Shown one piece after another: positions 27,074 through 34,370 of a stretch of 64,000 nucleotides of DNA (the stretch's first letter is position 1; every line of letters starts with the position of its first letter). The DNA comes from Nocardia rosealba. GTDB taxonomy: Bacteria; Actinomycetota; Actinomycetes; Mycobacteriales; Mycobacteriaceae. The notes under the pieces are model-generated. The model was given only the letters and a program-made list of their open reading frames with translations, had not been told where the DNA came from and did no database searches. The position numbers and the translations under genes are program-made. The DNA lies in NCBI RefSeq assembly GCF_020216065.1, contig NZ_JAIWNA010000003.1:634882-698881 (forward strand), given 5' to 3'.

Positions 27074-27082
27074 GCCTGGTCG

Positions 27083-27199
27083 CTACTTACCGGGCGACGG
27101 CGTGCCGCCGCTGGCCGAGATCAGCGCCTGCACGAACGGCAGTGCGCCGTCGCTGAGGCTGCCCGCCCCGGTCTGCAGCAATTCGTAGAGCGATCCCAT
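27083..27199 (-). CDS. 38-residue hydrophobic peptide, type A, copy 2 (PorA/PorH-like candidate)
   Basis: Encodes MGSLYELLQTGAGSLSDGAL, then PFVQALISASGGTPSPGK. It differs from copy 1 by Q for E at residue 9 and DG for NA at residues 17-18, while many third codon positions differ. Protein identity with silent divergence shows purifying selection on a real product. The start is preceded by AGGAG (read from TCTCCT at 27205-27210). It follows type B copy 2 by 30 bases, closer than in pair 1. Function as for copy 1. Confidence 0.75.
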   Translation of the reverse strand: MGSLYELLQTGAGSLSDGALPFVQALISASGGTPSPGK

Positions 27200-27229
27200 G
27201 GTGTTCTCCTCGGTGAAATATCGGGTTGT

Positions 27230-27343
27230 TTACGGGAAGAAGGCTTCGACGGAGCCGAGGAACACGGCGAGCAAACCGTCCCCTTCGGCGGCGGAACCGA
27301 GTCCCGCAATTCCGGCCATCATCAATTCGGTGAGTGAACCCAT
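27230..27343 (-). CDS. 37-residue hydrophobic peptide, type B, copy 2 (PorA/PorH-like candidate)
   Basis: Encodes MGSLTELMMAGIAGLGSAAE, then GDGLLAVFLGSVEAFFP, with AAGGAG 8 bases upstream. It differs from copy 1 at residues 5, 8, 9 and 11 only. It is the first gene of pair 2, and its upstream region repeats the two motifs found before pair 1. The C-terminal FLGSVEAFFP is strongly hydrophobic with a single glutamate and would sit well in a membrane-spanning amphipathic helix. Confidence 0.75.
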   Translation of the reverse strand: MGSLTELMMAGIAGLGSAAEGDGLLAVFLGSVEAFFP

Positions 27344-27403
27344 ATCAGTTCTCCTTGCGGCATTTTCGGATCTGCATCAGCGGCGGTCGCCCGTCGTGAT
27401 GCC

Positions 27404-27536
27404 GGTAACGTAGCCGCCGGCCATTTCGCATCACCCGATTTTTGGCGGATCCGGACAATTCGTCCCGAGTTCTTTCCGACGGAAAGTATCTCGCCCGGTT
27501 GGCGAACGTCACTACCGCTGATGCTGTGACCTGTGG
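27404..27536 (-). promoter_or_regulatory. Conserved upstream elements of peptide pair 2
   Basis: GGTAACGTAGCC (27404-27415, 61 bases before the type B start) and TGTGACCTGTGG (27525-27536, about 180 bases before it) match the elements upstream of pair 1. The intervening sequence is not conserved, which argues for function of the motifs. Confidence 0.5.
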
Positions 27537-27583
27537 CGACGCACAAGGCTTGTCACGCGTCGCCCGTCCGTCGGGGAGCCGCG

Positions 27584-28237
27584 TCAATCCCCCTGTCCGC
27601 CACCGGCGTCGGGCAGCACGACCCGTCCGCCGGCAGTCGGGCATTCGGCGCGGCCGGTGACGAGCATCAGCAATTCCGCAGCAGTGCCCGTGACCTCCGT
27701 CCCCGATCCTGCTGTCCACCCGGTGTCGGTCGCGCACAGCCGGTGTCCGGCGAGCCGCTTGCGCGCGTGGAACGGGGCACCCATCGCCCATACCCGCTCC
27801 AGCGACCACTGTGCGGGCTCCGTGGGCGCGACCCGCTCGATCCCGAGCGGCACCGCGATGTCCTGTCCGTGTACGAGCAGGTCCATCAAGCGGTCGAGCG
27901 GCGTCGTACCGATCGGGGCCGTGCGTGACCCGATCGTTTCCCGCAGCTGTGCGAGCAGTTCCCCAGTGGTCGTCCGGTCGGCATACCGAACGGCACTGTC
28001 ACGGATGAGCCGGTCGATATTTCCGCGCGCCCGCACCAGCTCCACCAGGATCGTCCCGAGGGTGAATCGGGTCGCGAGTACCAGATGGGCAACCACGTCG
28101 CGAACTCGCCACCCTGCGCACAATGACGCTGCGTCCCACTCGGATTCGTCGAACCCGGTCAGAAGTTCGACCAGTGTGGCGCGCTCCTCGGCCACGCGCC
28201 GCCAGACCATGTCCGCGCTCGGTTGTTCGGTGGTCAT
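27584..28237 (-). CDS. DinB/maleylpyruvate isomerase-type (TIGR03083) family protein
   Basis: Protein of 217 residues with the four-helix DinB_2/MDMPI fold: MVWRRVAEERATLVELLTGF, WDAASLCAGWRVRDVVAHLV, DRLMDLLVHGQDIAVPLGIE. The helix-1, helix-2 and HGQD histidines and acids are the expected metal ligands. Members include mycothiol- or bacillithiol-dependent transferases and maleylpyruvate isomerase; most actinobacterial ones are uncharacterised thiol-dependent enzymes. AAGGAGAC lies 5 bases before the ATG. It diverges from a MerR regulator across 66 bases, which probably controls it. Confidence 0.83.
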   Translation of the reverse strand: MTTEQPSADMVWRRVAEERATLVELLTGFDESEWDAASLCAGWRVRDVVAHLVLATRFTLGTILVELVRARGNIDRLIRDSAVRYADRTTTGELLAQLRETIGSRTAPIGTTPLDRLMDLLVHGQDIAVPLGIERVAPTEPAQWSLERVWAMGAPFHARKRLAGHRLCATDTGWTAGSGTEVTGTAAELLMLVTGRAECPTAGGRVVLPDAGGGQGD

Positions 28238-28275
28238 CCTGTCTCCTTCGGTCGATGTCGTCGGTACCGTAGGAG

Positions 28276-28291
28276 CTCCACCGAGGTGGAG
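28276..28291. promoter_or_regulatory. MerR-type operator
   Basis: CTCCACC-GA-GGTGGAG (28276-28291) is a perfect dyad in the spacer between the divergent DinB-like gene and the merR-like gene. A short perfect dyad close to the regulator start is typical of MerR-family control (inference). Confidence 0.55.
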
Positions 28292-28303
28292 GTGCCAGCG
28301 GAT

Positions 28304-29308
28304 GTGACCCACAACACACGCCTGACGATCGGCGAACTCGCCGACAGAACCGGCGTCGCAGTACGCACCATCCGCTACTACTGCGACGAAGGGTTGCTCG
28401 CTGCCGAGCGCACCTCGACCGGGCATCGGACATTCGGGACGGATGCGATCGAGCGCCTCGGCCTGCTGCGACGCCTGCGTGCGCTGGGAATCGGCTTGGC
28501 CGCCATCGCCGAGGTCCTCGCGGGTACCCGCGCCCTGGCGGAGGTGATCGCCGCCGAACGTGAAGCTGTCGGCGGTGAACTCGCCGCGTTGCGGCGACGC
28601 GAGGCGCTGCTGACCGCGGTGGCCGGCGGCGAGGTCGGGGTCGGGGTGAATCTGATTGCCGCCGTTGCTGATCCGGCTGCCGCGCACGGTGCGCTCGTCG
28701 GGTTCTGGCGGCATCAGCTGGCTCCGCTGCCCGCTCCCGTGTTGCACGACTTCATCGATATGAATGTGCCGGGCCCTCCGACCGATCCGGACCCGCAGTA
28801 TCTGCTGACCTACGCCGAACTCGTGGCGGCCGTGCGTGATCCACGGCTGACCGCGGCGATGTTCGACACCGTCCGGCACAGCGCCGTTCCTGGTGTGCGT
28901 GACGAAAAGGACCTGCTGCTGTCCGTCGCACAGGCGTGTCTCTCGGCGGCCCCACTCGTCGCGATCGGCGAACAACCTCGGCCCGGCACCGAACTCGACC
29001 ATTACGTTCACGCCCACGCCACCGCTCGCACCGAGCGAGACACCCCGGAATTCCGTCGGCGATTGGCCCTCGGCGCCGCCGACCAGCGCGTGCGCCGCTA
29101 CTGGCGTCTCACCACGGCCCTGACGGGCGAGTCGGTCACCTCCGGCGCCGCGCACTTGTGGCTCTTCGACGCGCTGACCGTCTCGGTCGCACAATCGGTG
29201 GGGCTGAACCTGCCGGGGGACGAACGAGGGGAGGCCACGAGTGGCCTCCCCTCAGGGGACGGTCAGGGAACCACTTCGACGATGTCGCCGGGTTCGAGCC
29301 ATTCGTAG
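28304..29308 (+). CDS. MerR-family transcriptional regulator
   Basis: About 334 residues. The N-terminal MerR winged helix (LTIGELADRTGVAVRTIRYY, CDEGLLAAERTSTGHRTFGT) and the linker helix span residues 5-110. A C-terminal effector domain of about 200 residues contains no cysteine metal motif. GTG at 28304 is chosen because it begins just before the HTH; GTGs at 28286 and 28292 are also in frame but would sit inside the operator dyad. The 3' end runs through a strong hairpin (29228-29251) and overlaps the convergent L,D-transpeptidase by 46 bases. The last 25 or so residues (PGDERGEATSGLPSGDGQGT) may be a late read-through tail. Confidence 0.82.
   Translation: MTHNTRLTIGELADRTGVAVRTIRYYCDEGLLAAERTSTGHRTFGTDAIERLGLLRRLRALGIGLAAIAEVLAGTRALAEVIAAEREAVGGELAALRRREALLTAVAGGEVGVGVNLIAAVADPAAAHGALVGFWRHQLAPLPAPVLHDFIDMNVPGPPTDPDPQYLLTYAELVAAVRDPRLTAAMFDTVRHSAVPGVRDEKDLLLSVAQACLSAAPLVAIGEQPRPGTELDHYVHAHATARTERDTPEFRRRLALGAADQRVRRYWRLTTALTGESVTSGAAHLWLFDALTVSVAQSVGLNLPGDERGEATSGLPSGDGQGTTSTMSPGSSHS
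29228..29251. terminator. Bidirectional hairpin at merR/ldt junction
   Basis: GGGGAGGCCA (29228-29237) pairs perfectly with TGGCCTCCCC (29242-29251), loop CGAG. It lies 12 bases past the transpeptidase stop and inside the nominal end of the MerR frame. Confidence 0.65.
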
Positions 29309-29775
29309 TGCGCCTTGGCGCCGTCGGGGGTCAGGCGGATGCAGCCGTGGGACTGCTCCTCGGTGGGTCCGATGTGGTAGGCGATGTCGCCGTTGAAGAA
29401 GATCGCGTATTCCATGGGGGCGTTGTGCAGGGTGCTCCAGTGGAACGGCTTCTTGAACGCCACCTTGAACGTGCCCGGCGGGGTTTCGTAGCCGGGGCGG
29501 CCGTGCGACATCGGGGTGGGGCCGTAGGTCACCGCGCCGTTGTCCATCAGCCACGCGTTGTTGGTGGACAGCTGCAGGCACGCGCGGGCCTTCTCGCTGC
29601 ACGGCGCCACCACCGGTTCCGGTTCGGGCGCGGGAACGATGGCGGGCACGCCGGGGATATCGGGCCCACCGGGCCACAGTGGTTCGGCCTGCACGGGTGC
29701 GGCGAGCGCGGTGCCCGCCACCGCCGCACACATCGCCGCGCACGCGGCCCACCGGGGAATACGACTACTACTCAC
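29263..29775 (-). CDS. L,D-transpeptidase (YkuD domain), secreted
   Basis: Exported peptidoglycan cross-linking enzyme of 170 residues. A signal peptide (VSSSRIPRWAACAAMCAAVA) is followed by a proline-rich linker and a compact YkuD domain. The catalytic motif is SHGCIRL with C145; the upstream His is in the HIGPTEEQSHG segment. It lacks the Ig-like domains of mycobacterial LdtMt2, so it is a minimal-length member. GTG at 29775 with GAGAGAGG upstream is preferred over ATG 29829, which would put 18 charged residues before the signal peptide. Confidence 0.88.
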   Translation of the reverse strand: MSSSRIPRWAACAAMCAAVAGTALAAPVQAEPLWPGGPDIPGVPAIVPAPEPEPVVAPCSEKARACLQLSTNNAWLMDNGAVTYGPTPMSHGRPGYETPPGTFKVAFKKPFHWSTLHNAPMEYAIFFNGDIAYHIGPTEEQSHGCIRLTPDGAKAHYEWLEPGDIVEVVP

Positions 29776-29947
29776 GAAATCTTGCCTCTCTCGCCGCGCC
29801 CACCCCTGGTCGTCGTACGCCCAGAACATGAGCTTTCACCATCGACACAAGCCTCGGAACATAGAGGTGTGAATGATCATGGAGTATTGCGATTGTGTTG
29901 AGCAAGCCCTGGATAGGGCTACCGGCGCGTCGCATTCCGGCAGTTAC

Positions 29948-29977
29948 TTGACCACTTAGGTAAGCCTGACCTATGCT
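29948..29977 (+). promoter_or_regulatory. Promoter overlapped by an IdeR iron box
   Basis: TTGACC (-35, 29948-29953) and TATGCT (-10, 29972-29977) are separated by 18 bases. TTAGGTAAGCCTGACCTAT (29956-29974) overlaps both the spacer and the -10 and matches the IdeR consensus at 15 of 19 positions. Repression in high iron and induction in low iron would follow. Confidence 0.82.
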
Positions 29978-29983
29978 CATCGT

Positions 29984-30082
29984 GGCGTATGGATGAGTCG
30001 GTGGTCCCGAGGGCTGCGGTCGACCCCCTCGTTCCTGCCGCGGCGGGCTCCGTTCTCGTAACGGGGTCCGCCGCTTCGTTTT
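29984..30082 (+). ncRNA. mrsI: Iron-regulated small RNA, MrsI (ncRv11846)-like
   Basis: A transcript starting about 7 bases after the -10 would run into a strong intrinsic terminator: GCGGCGG (30040-30046) pairs with CCGCCGC (30068-30074), CCGTT (30050-30054) pairs with AACGG (30060-30064), and the stem is followed by TTCGTTTT (30075-30082). The result is an RNA of about 99 nt with no usable reading frame. M. tuberculosis MrsI, an IdeR-controlled sRNA of about 100 nt that spares iron by repressing iron-using proteins, is encoded between Rv1846c and Rv1847. Here the RNA lies directly upstream of the Rv1847-like gene. Homology is inferred from control, size and synteny. Confidence 0.75.
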
Positions 30083-30125
30083 CCCGGTGGCGCCGCCGGA
30101 TTTCTGATGGTGTAAACCGGACGGT

Positions 30126-30554
30126 ATGAGCGAAAATCCCCTGTCGTGGGCCGATATCACGCCCGAGCTGATGACCAAGATGAGTGAAGGCACCTTCACC
30201 GACCTCATCGGCATGCGCTTCACCGAGGTCTCCGCCGACCGTGTGCGCGGCGAATGGGAGGTGCGCCCCCAGTTGCATCAGCCCGCGGGCATCCAGAACG
30301 GCGGCGTGTACTGCACGGTGATCGAAACCCTCGCCAGCGTCGGCGGCAGTGTCTGGTTCGGTGAGCGCGGTCAGGTGGTCGGTGTCAACAACAACACCGA
30401 CTTCCTGCGCGCGGTGCGCGAGGGCACCCTCACCGGCGAGGCCACCCCGATCCACCGCGGCCGCAGCCAGCAGTTGTGGGTCGTGGTGATCACCGACGCC
30501 GGGGGTCGCATGGTCGCTCGCGGACAGGTGCGCCTGCAGAATCTGGCGGCCTGA
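30126..30554 (+). CDS. PaaI-type hotdog thioesterase (Rv1847-like)
   Basis: Hotdog-fold protein of 142 residues, probably hydrolysing a small acyl- or aryl-CoA. GIQNGGVYCTVIETLASVGG is the central helix; the glutamate of ETLAS is the expected catalytic acid. The common HGG triplet of this family reads NGG here, which could alter activity. The C-terminal strand GEATPIHRGRSQQLWVVVIT is typical of the PaaI/YbgC-like group. The orthologue Rv1847 sits directly before ureABC in M. tuberculosis; the same order holds here, with a SnoaL-like gene remnant between. It has no direct link to urease chemistry. Confidence 0.85.
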   Translation: MSENPLSWADITPELMTKMSEGTFTDLIGMRFTEVSADRVRGEWEVRPQLHQPAGIQNGGVYCTVIETLASVGGSVWFGERGQVVGVNNNTDFLRAVREGTLTGEATPIHRGRSQQLWVVVITDAGGRMVARGQVRLQNLAA

Positions 30555-30556
30555 CC

Positions 30557-30736
30557 TCAGTTCCCCGTGGAGTGGCCGGCTGCCGCCGGCGAGCCGGGCG
30601 TTCGGCCCGCGGCGACCTTTCCCGCCACATGGCGCACGTCGCGGTGCGCGATCAGCCATTCGCCCTCGTGCTGCTCGAACTCGTCGCGGTGGAAGAGCAC
30701 GGGCGGTCCGGGCATGATCCGGTACTCGATCGGCTA
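30557..30736 (-). pseudogene. C-terminal remnant of a SnoaL/NTF2-like protein
   Basis: On the minus strand the segment reads [20 protein letters not shown], then QHEGEWLIAHRDVRHVAGKV, the closing beta-strands of an NTF2/SnoaL-like fold. An in-frame TAG stands directly upstream (about 30737-30739) and the N-terminal two thirds are missing. ATG at 30715 could still give a 52-residue stub, but no ribosome-binding site is seen. It is a decayed gene between the thioesterase and ureA. Confidence 0.55.
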
Positions 30737-30882
30737 GGCATCGGCGGTCCAGGCGCCGGTTCGTTAACTTCTCGTTAATCGAGCCGGGTTCGTCCCAGGT
30801 CATGGCATCGGCGGGCGATCCGTGGGGACACGCACGTGCCAGAATGTCGCTCACCGACCACGACCCGCCGAGGAGAATCCCG

Positions 30883-31185
30883 ATGCGTTTGTCGCCGCAC
30901 GAGCAGGAACGGCTGCTGCTGAGTTACGCGGCCGAGCTGGCGCGGCGCAGGCAGGCCAGGGGGCTCAAGCTCAACCATCCCGAAGCGGTCGCGCTCATCA
31001 CCGATCACGTGCTCGAGGGCGCGCGGGACGGGCGGACCGTCGCGGAACTGATGTCCTCGGGGCGTGAGGTACTCACCAGGGATGACGTGATGACGGGCGT
31101 GCCCGAGATGATCCACGACGTTCAGGTCGAGGCGACCTTCCCGGACGGGACCAAACTCGTCACCGTGCACCACCCGATCGGATGA
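30883..31185 (+). CDS. ureA: Urease gamma subunit
   Basis: Smallest structural subunit of urease, 100 residues, the usual length. [60 protein letters not shown] and [20 protein letters not shown] follow the family along the full length. GAGGAGA lies about 8 bases before the ATG. UreA, UreB and UreC assemble into the (alpha-beta-gamma)3 enzyme that hydrolyses urea to ammonia and carbamate in the cytoplasm. ureB starts 4 bases after the stop. Confidence 0.96.
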   Translation: MRLSPHEQERLLLSYAAELARRRQARGLKLNHPEAVALITDHVLEGARDGRTVAELMSSGREVLTRDDVMTGVPEMIHDVQVEATFPDGTKLVTVHHPIG

Positions 31186-31189
31186 GACC

Positions 31190-31501
31190 ATGATTCCCGG
31201 TGAGTACCTGTGTGCCGAGGGCACGATCGAACTGAACGCGGGCGCGGTGCGTGTGGAAGTGGACGTGGTCAACACCGGTGACCGTCCGGTGCAGGTGGGC
31301 AGTCACGTGCACTTCCCGCAGGCCAATGCGGCGCTCGACTTCGACCGTGCCGCCGCGCGCGGCCACCGCCTCGACATCCCGGCAGGCACCGCTGTCCGCT
31401 TCGAACCCGGTCTGCCGCAACGGGTTTCGCTCGTACCGCTCGGTGGCTCCCGCGAGGTCTACGGGATCAACGCCGACGCACCGGGCCGTCTCGATGGCTG
31501 A
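31190..31501 (+). CDS. ureB: Urease beta subunit
   Basis: Structural subunit of 103 residues. [40 protein letters not shown] and [20 protein letters not shown] are the conserved beta-sheet segments. It follows ureA after 4 bases and precedes ureC by 51 bases. The usual N-R-G region near residue 55 reads N-A-A-L-D-F-D-R-A and is conserved in type. Confidence 0.96.
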   Translation: MIPGEYLCAEGTIELNAGAVRVEVDVVNTGDRPVQVGSHVHFPQANAALDFDRAAARGHRLDIPAGTAVRFEPGLPQRVSLVPLGGSREVYGINADAPGRLDG

Positions 31502-31552
31502 GCGCAACCGAACACCGCACGCCGTTTCGCCGCAGCTTCCGGGAGAGAGCCG

Positions 31553-33274
31553 ATGACCGAACTCAGCCGCGCCCGCTACGCCGAACTGTTCGGCCCGACC
31601 ACCGGCGACCGGATCCGCCTGGCCGACACCGACCTGCTCATCGAGATCACCGAAGACCGTTGCGGCGGACCGGGTCTGGCGGGCGAGGAAGCGGTCTTCG
31701 GCGGCGGCAAGGTGCTGCGCGAGTCGATGGGGCAGTCGCGCGCCACCCGCGCCGACGGCGCACCCGACACCGTCATCACCGGAGTGGTGATCGTGGACCA
31801 CTGGGGCATCATCAAGGCCGACATCGGCATCCGTGACGGCCGGATCTGCGGAATCGGCAAGGCGGGCAACCCCGACACCATGTCGGGCGTGCACCCCGAC
31901 CTCGTCGTCGGCCCGGCGACGGAGATCATCGCGGGCAACGGCCGCATCCTCACCGCGGGCGCCATCGACTGCCACGTGCACTTCATCTGCCCGCAGCTGA
32001 TGGAGGAGGCCCTCGGCGGCGGCATCACCACCCTCATCGGCGGCGGCACCGGCCCGGCCGAGGGCTCCAAGGCCACCACCGTCACGCCCGGCTCCTGGCA
32101 CCTGGCCCGGATGCTGGAGTCGCTCGACCACTGGCCGATGAACATCGTGCTGCTCGGCAAGGGCAATACGGTGAGCCAGGAATCCATGTGGGAGCAATTG
32201 CGCGGCGGCGCATCGGGTTTCAAGCTGCACGAGGACTGGGGTTCCACCCCGGCCGCCATCGACGCCTGCCTCACCGTGGCCGACGCGGCGGGCGTGCAGG
32301 TGGCGCTGCACTCCGACACCCTCAACGAGGCGGGCTTCGTCGAGGACACCCTCGCCGCCATCGCGGGCCGGGGCATCCACGCCTATCACACCGAAGGCGC
32401 GGGCGGCGGCCACGCACCCGACATCATCACGGTCGCTTCGCATCTCAACGTGCTGCCCAGCTCGACCAACCCCACCCGCCCGCACACCGTCAACACCCTC
32501 GACGAACACCTCGACATGCTGATGGTGTGCCACCACCTGAGCCCGTCGATCCCCGAGGACCTGGCCTTCGCCGAATCCCGCATCCGGCCCTCGACGATCG
32601 CCGCCGAAGACCTCCTGCACGACCTGGGTGCCATCTCCATGATCGGCTCGGATTCCCAGGCCATGGGGCGCATCGGTGAGGTGGTGCTGCGCACCTGGCA
32701 GACGGCGCACGTGATGAAACGCCGTCGCGGTGCGCTGCCGGGCGACGGCGCCGCCGACAATGCCCGCGTCCAGCGCTATATCGCGAAATACACCATCTGC
32801 CCGGCTGTTTCACACGGACTCGACGACGAGATCGGTTCGGTGGAAGTCGGCAAACTGGCCGATCTGGTGCTGTGGGATCCGGCGTTCTTCGGTGTCCGCC
32901 CGCACGCGGTCCTCAAGGGCGGCATGATCGCCTGGGCCGCGATGGGCGACGCCAACGCCTCCATCCCCACCCCCCAACCCGTCCTGCCGCGCCCGATGTT
33001 CGGTGCCGCCGCCCCCGCTGCGGCCGCCACCTCCCTGCACTTCGTCTCCGAACAGGCCATCGACGACCGTCTCGCCGACCGTCTCGACGTCCGCCGAAAA
33101 CTGGTCCCCGTCAAAAACGTCCGCCGCGTCACCAAGACCGACATGCCCCACAACGACGCCATGCCACGCATCGAAGTAGACCCCGACACCTTCACCGTCC
33201 GCGTCGACGGTGAGGTCTGGACCGAGGCTCCCGCTACCGAACTCCCCATGGCCCAGCGCTATTTCCTGTTCTGA
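31553..33274 (+). CDS. ureC: Urease alpha subunit (catalytic)
   Basis: Catalytic subunit of 573 residues with the amidohydrolase barrel. Ni ligands and active-site parts are visible: CHVHFICPQ (metal His pair), GFKLHEDWG with the carbamylated lysine K224, [26 protein letters not shown], the mobile-flap MVCHHLSP (H327) and GSDSQAMGR with the ligand aspartate. All catalytic residues seem intact. The segment [20 protein letters not shown] near residue 485 is alanine-rich but collinear with the family. The accessory genes do not follow directly: ureF starts 11.3 kb further right. Confidence 0.97.
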   Translation: MTELSRARYAELFGPTTGDRIRLADTDLLIEITEDRCGGPGLAGEEAVFGGGKVLRESMGQSRATRADGAPDTVITGVVIVDHWGIIKADIGIRDGRICGIGKAGNPDTMSGVHPDLVVGPATEIIAGNGRILTAGAIDCHVHFICPQLMEEALGGGITTLIGGGTGPAEGSKATTVTPGSWHLARMLESLDHWPMNIVLLGKGNTVSQESMWEQLRGGASGFKLHEDWGSTPAAIDACLTVADAAGVQVALHSDTLNEAGFVEDTLAAIAGRGIHAYHTEGAGGGHAPDIITVASHLNVLPSSTNPTRPHTVNTLDEHLDMLMVCHHLSPSIPEDLAFAESRIRPSTIAAEDLLHDLGAISMIGSDSQAMGRIGEVVLRTWQTAHVMKRRRGALPGDGAADNARVQRYIAKYTICPAVSHGLDDEIGSVEVGKLADLVLWDPAFFGVRPHAVLKGGMIAWAAMGDANASIPTPQPVLPRPMFGAAAPAAAATSLHFVSEQAIDDRLADRLDVRRKLVPVKNVRRVTKTDMPHNDAMPRIEVDPDTFTVRVDGEVWTEAPATELPMAQRYFLF

Positions 33275-33389
33275 GGGCTGGCCGCCGAGTGTCGGCGGCC
33301 TGGGGTAATCTCGGCGCGATCCGAGCGGGGCGGGTATCGGTCGCCTCGCGTCACGTGCCGGGACGAACCGGCGGGAGGGGGCCGTTGTC

Positions 33390-33923
33390 GTGGACGATCT
33401 GACCGATGCCGCCGACGATCTGGCGCGCTGGGCGCAGGATCTCGAACGCAAGTCGCAGCGGTATCAGGAACTGCACACCAAGATGGCCGAAGTGAGTGTC
33501 ACCGACACCTCATCCGACGGCCGCATCGCCGTGACAGTCGATGCCAACGGGTGCACCACCGCCCTCACCCTGGCCGCCGGCGTGCGTGGCATGGACCCCT
33601 CGGCCGTCGCCGCAGAACTGATGGCCTGCACCCGGCGTGCCCAGGCCCGGCTGCGCGACCGAGTCGCCGGGCTGGTGCACGACGTGGTCGGCACCGACGA
33701 GCCCGGGGCCGCGATCGTCGGTCAGTACACCGAACGGTTCCCCGATCCGATCGATTCGGAGCAGGTGCCCGTTGCCGCCACGCCGCCACCGCCGGTCACC
33801 GCGTGGCCGCCCGTCGAACCCGAGGTGCGCGCCGCCCGCAAACCTGACCGCGACCGGGTCGTCGCGCCCGTGGAACCCGACGAGGAAGATCTCTTCTACC
33901 AGCGCAAATCCTGGCTGCAGTAG
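33390..33923 (+). CDS. YbaB/EbfC-family protein of a type VII secretion-associated locus
   Basis: Protein of 177 residues. Residues about 1-95 have the YbaB nucleoid-associated fold (AQDLERKSQRYQELHTKMAE, then SDGRIAVTVDANGCTTALTL). The remainder is a proline-rich, acidic tail ending EEDLFYQRKSWLQ. Actinobacterial YbaB-like proteins of this size, such as EspL of ESX-1, are commonly encoded beside EspC-type and WXG-type genes and act as chaperone or regulatory partners. Here it heads a three-gene run of that kind. GTG at 33390 has GGGAGGGG upstream. Confidence 0.7.
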   Translation: MDDLTDAADDLARWAQDLERKSQRYQELHTKMAEVSVTDTSSDGRIAVTVDANGCTTALTLAAGVRGMDPSAVAAELMACTRRAQARLRDRVAGLVHDVVGTDEPGAAIVGQYTERFPDPIDSEQVPVAATPPPPVTAWPPVEPEVRAARKPDRDRVVAPVEPDEEDLFYQRKSWLQ

Positions 33924-34038
33924 CGCGATCTCGGCTGCGGCGAGTATTCGGGGGAACCCGAACGGGGTGGTTCCGCGTCCAATCAGTTCGAGACAGGTGC
34001 GCGGACTCGATCGGGTTCGCTTTCAGGAGGGAGTCAGC

Positions 34039-34368
34039 GTGACCGATGTGGTGAATGTCGACCCGAATGCGATCAGAACGCACGCCGGATCGGTGGACGG
34101 CGTCGCGAGCGGGGTGGCCTCCGCCCTGGAGGCGGCGAGCTACCTGGCCCACGCCGACGACGGCTACGGCCTGCTGGTGAAGCCGTACGCGGTGATCACC
34201 CTCAACACGCTGCACGACGAGATCGTCGACGGACTCACCGAACTCGATGCCCTGGTGGCGGCGATGCCGGGCAAGTTGCGAACCGCCGCCGACACGTTCG
34301 AAATGTGTGACACCACCCGGGCCGGACAGCTGAAAGCCACCACCGCCGAGATCGAGGGGACCGTCTGA
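34039..34368 (+). CDS. EspC-family type VII secretion target (DUF2580-like)
   Basis: Helical protein of 109 residues: VNVDPNAIRTHAGSVDGVAS, DGYGLLVKPYAVITLNTLHD, MPGKLRTAADTFEMCDTTRA. This is the layout of ESX-1 secretion-associated EspC-like proteins (a helical hairpin of about 100 residues, often annotated type VII secretion target). GTG at 34039 has a strong AGGAGG 7 bases upstream. The following WXG-type gene starts 2 bases after its stop, so the pair is probably co-translated and secreted as a complex (inference). Confidence 0.75.
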   Translation: MTDVVNVDPNAIRTHAGSVDGVASGVASALEAASYLAHADDGYGLLVKPYAVITLNTLHDEIVDGLTELDALVAAMPGKLRTAADTFEMCDTTRAGQLKATTAEIEGTV

Positions 34369-34370
34369 GC

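Larger units (their letters stand above)
26514..27082. other. Spacer between the two peptide pairs
   Basis: This 569-base stretch has no convincing coding frame. It carries the promoter-proximal elements of the first pair (26560-26692) and the terminator of the second pair (27032-27073). A 144-codon cysteine-rich frame on the plus strand (26583-27014) has no ribosome-binding site and no protein-like composition. Confidence 0.55.

Noticed and set aside
31160..32710. A 516-codon minus-strand open frame under ureC
   Set aside because: Typical high-GC antisense frame; ureC on the plus strand carries all catalytic motifs.
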